NCBI GenBank assembly: GCA_964465665.1
Contig: CAYXKM010000190.1
Location: forward strand, 1 to 15,104
DNA from: JAKEGN01 sp964465665
Lineage (GTDB): Bacteria > Pseudomonadota > Gammaproteobacteria > Steroidobacterales > Woeseiaceae
DNA: 15,104 nt
Reading direction: 5' to 3'
Shown piece by piece: positions 14,858-15,104 of the stretch. The notes under the pieces are model-generated. The model saw nothing but the letters and a program-made list of their open reading frames with translations, was not told where the DNA came from and did not search any database. How positions within the stretch are numbered: the stretch's first letter is position 1; each line of letters starts with the position of its first letter. The position numbers and the translations under genes were made by a program.

Positions 14858-14873
14858 ATTGGCAGCGACCAAT
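14858..14873. promoter_or_regulatory. Dyad ATTGG-N6-CCAAT upstream of pirin gene
   Basis: ATTGG and CCAAT are exact inverted arms around six bases. The element lies about 46 bases upstream of the pirin start and 33 bases before the ATG at 14906. It contains a T-N11-A arrangement as bound by LysR-type regulators, which often control divergent pairs. No regulator gene is visible, so this stays a suggestion. Confidence 0.25.
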
Positions 14874-14905
14874 ATCTTTGCTGAGCGCCTAAAAAGCCTT
14901 GGAAC

Positions 14906-15104
14906 GATGACTTCAGGATACGGCAACACGTCCACAATCGATACTGCCAAGTGCGCCTGTGCGGCTTCGTCTTCGAGCCTTGCTGCGCCATCCAAAACTT
15001 CATGTCCAGCACCGTTTGATCTCTTTGCACCGGCGATCTGTGCGAAAGCGCACCGACTGCTGCGGGAGGTCGTGGAAGACTACTTGCCGGTTGCGGCACA
15101 GGCC
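14906..15104 (+). CDS. Possible gene start, truncated by window edge, unknown product
   Basis: The frame from ATG 14906 runs open for 66 codons to the window edge. It is closed upstream by a TGA at 14882-14884, so the ATG is the first Met available. The first 40 residues are polar, small and Cys-containing and look unstructured; the last 25 (AHRLLREVVEDYL region) look like an amphipathic helix. I do not recognise a family. A GGAA at 14901-14904 is too close to the ATG to be a good ribosome binding site. The opposite strand is also open in the directly antisense frame (to 14995), so chance openness is possible. Third-position GC is only slightly above half, which is not decisive. Confidence 0.35.

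Noticed and set aside
14099..14884. 261-codon plus-strand frame antisense to the pirin gene
   Set aside because: The pirin metal-ligand motifs on the other strand are complete; this frame has no independent support.
14813..14995. 61-residue N-terminal extension of the pirin protein
   Set aside because: Pirins start just before the conserved HWVGDGF segment, and an AGAG precedes the ATG at 14812; no signal or domain is seen in the extension.

Overview
The window looks like chromosomal core and near-core sequence from a moderately GC-rich proteobacterium, most likely a free-living gammaproteobacterium. The linked typA and srkA (yihE/rdoA type) genes, the many Sec-signal and lipobox proteins, and NlpC/P60, pirin and HAD-acyltransferase genes all fit a Gram-negative cell. 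That placement is inference from gene content; there is no rRNA or marker gene here. I see no tRNA or rRNA gene, insertion sequence, CRISPR array, integrase or other sign of recent transfer.

Left block (about 102-5331, all minus strand). In transcription order this is a secreted gluzincin-type putative zinc peptidase, a Ycf46-like AAA+ ATPase, a very long coiled-coil protein with a C-terminal FHA domain, and a small two-helix membrane protein. The gaps are 55, 95 and 121 bp, so a single operon is plausible. This is the least familiar and most interesting part of the window: a phosphothreonine-reading scaffold beside an AAA+ motor, a membrane protein and an exported protease.

Centre-left (5390-7327). 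An NlpC/P60 lipoprotein (cell-wall hydrolase type) is divergent from the peptidase. It converges on two overlapping minus-strand genes for outer-membrane-type lipoproteins of unknown function. A 254 bp gap with short inverted repeats follows.

Centre (7585-11972). typA (ribosome-associated GTPase) and srkA (stress-response kinase) are 11 bp apart and form an operon read leftward. Divergent from typA is a single-chain fusion of a HAD-IB phosphatase and a PlsC-type acyltransferase, probably for phospholipid or lysophospholipid metabolism.

Right block (11996-15104). A saccharopine dehydrogenase-like oxidoreductase (minus) is divergent from an exported cysteine-phosphatase-like protein of the DUF442 type (plus). 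That gene converges on a pirin-family dioxygenase-like protein (minus). A possible plus-strand gene, cut by the window edge, starts at 14906 and could not be identified.

Most gene calls rest on clear motifs. Promoter and terminator calls are weak, because few boxes match consensus well.
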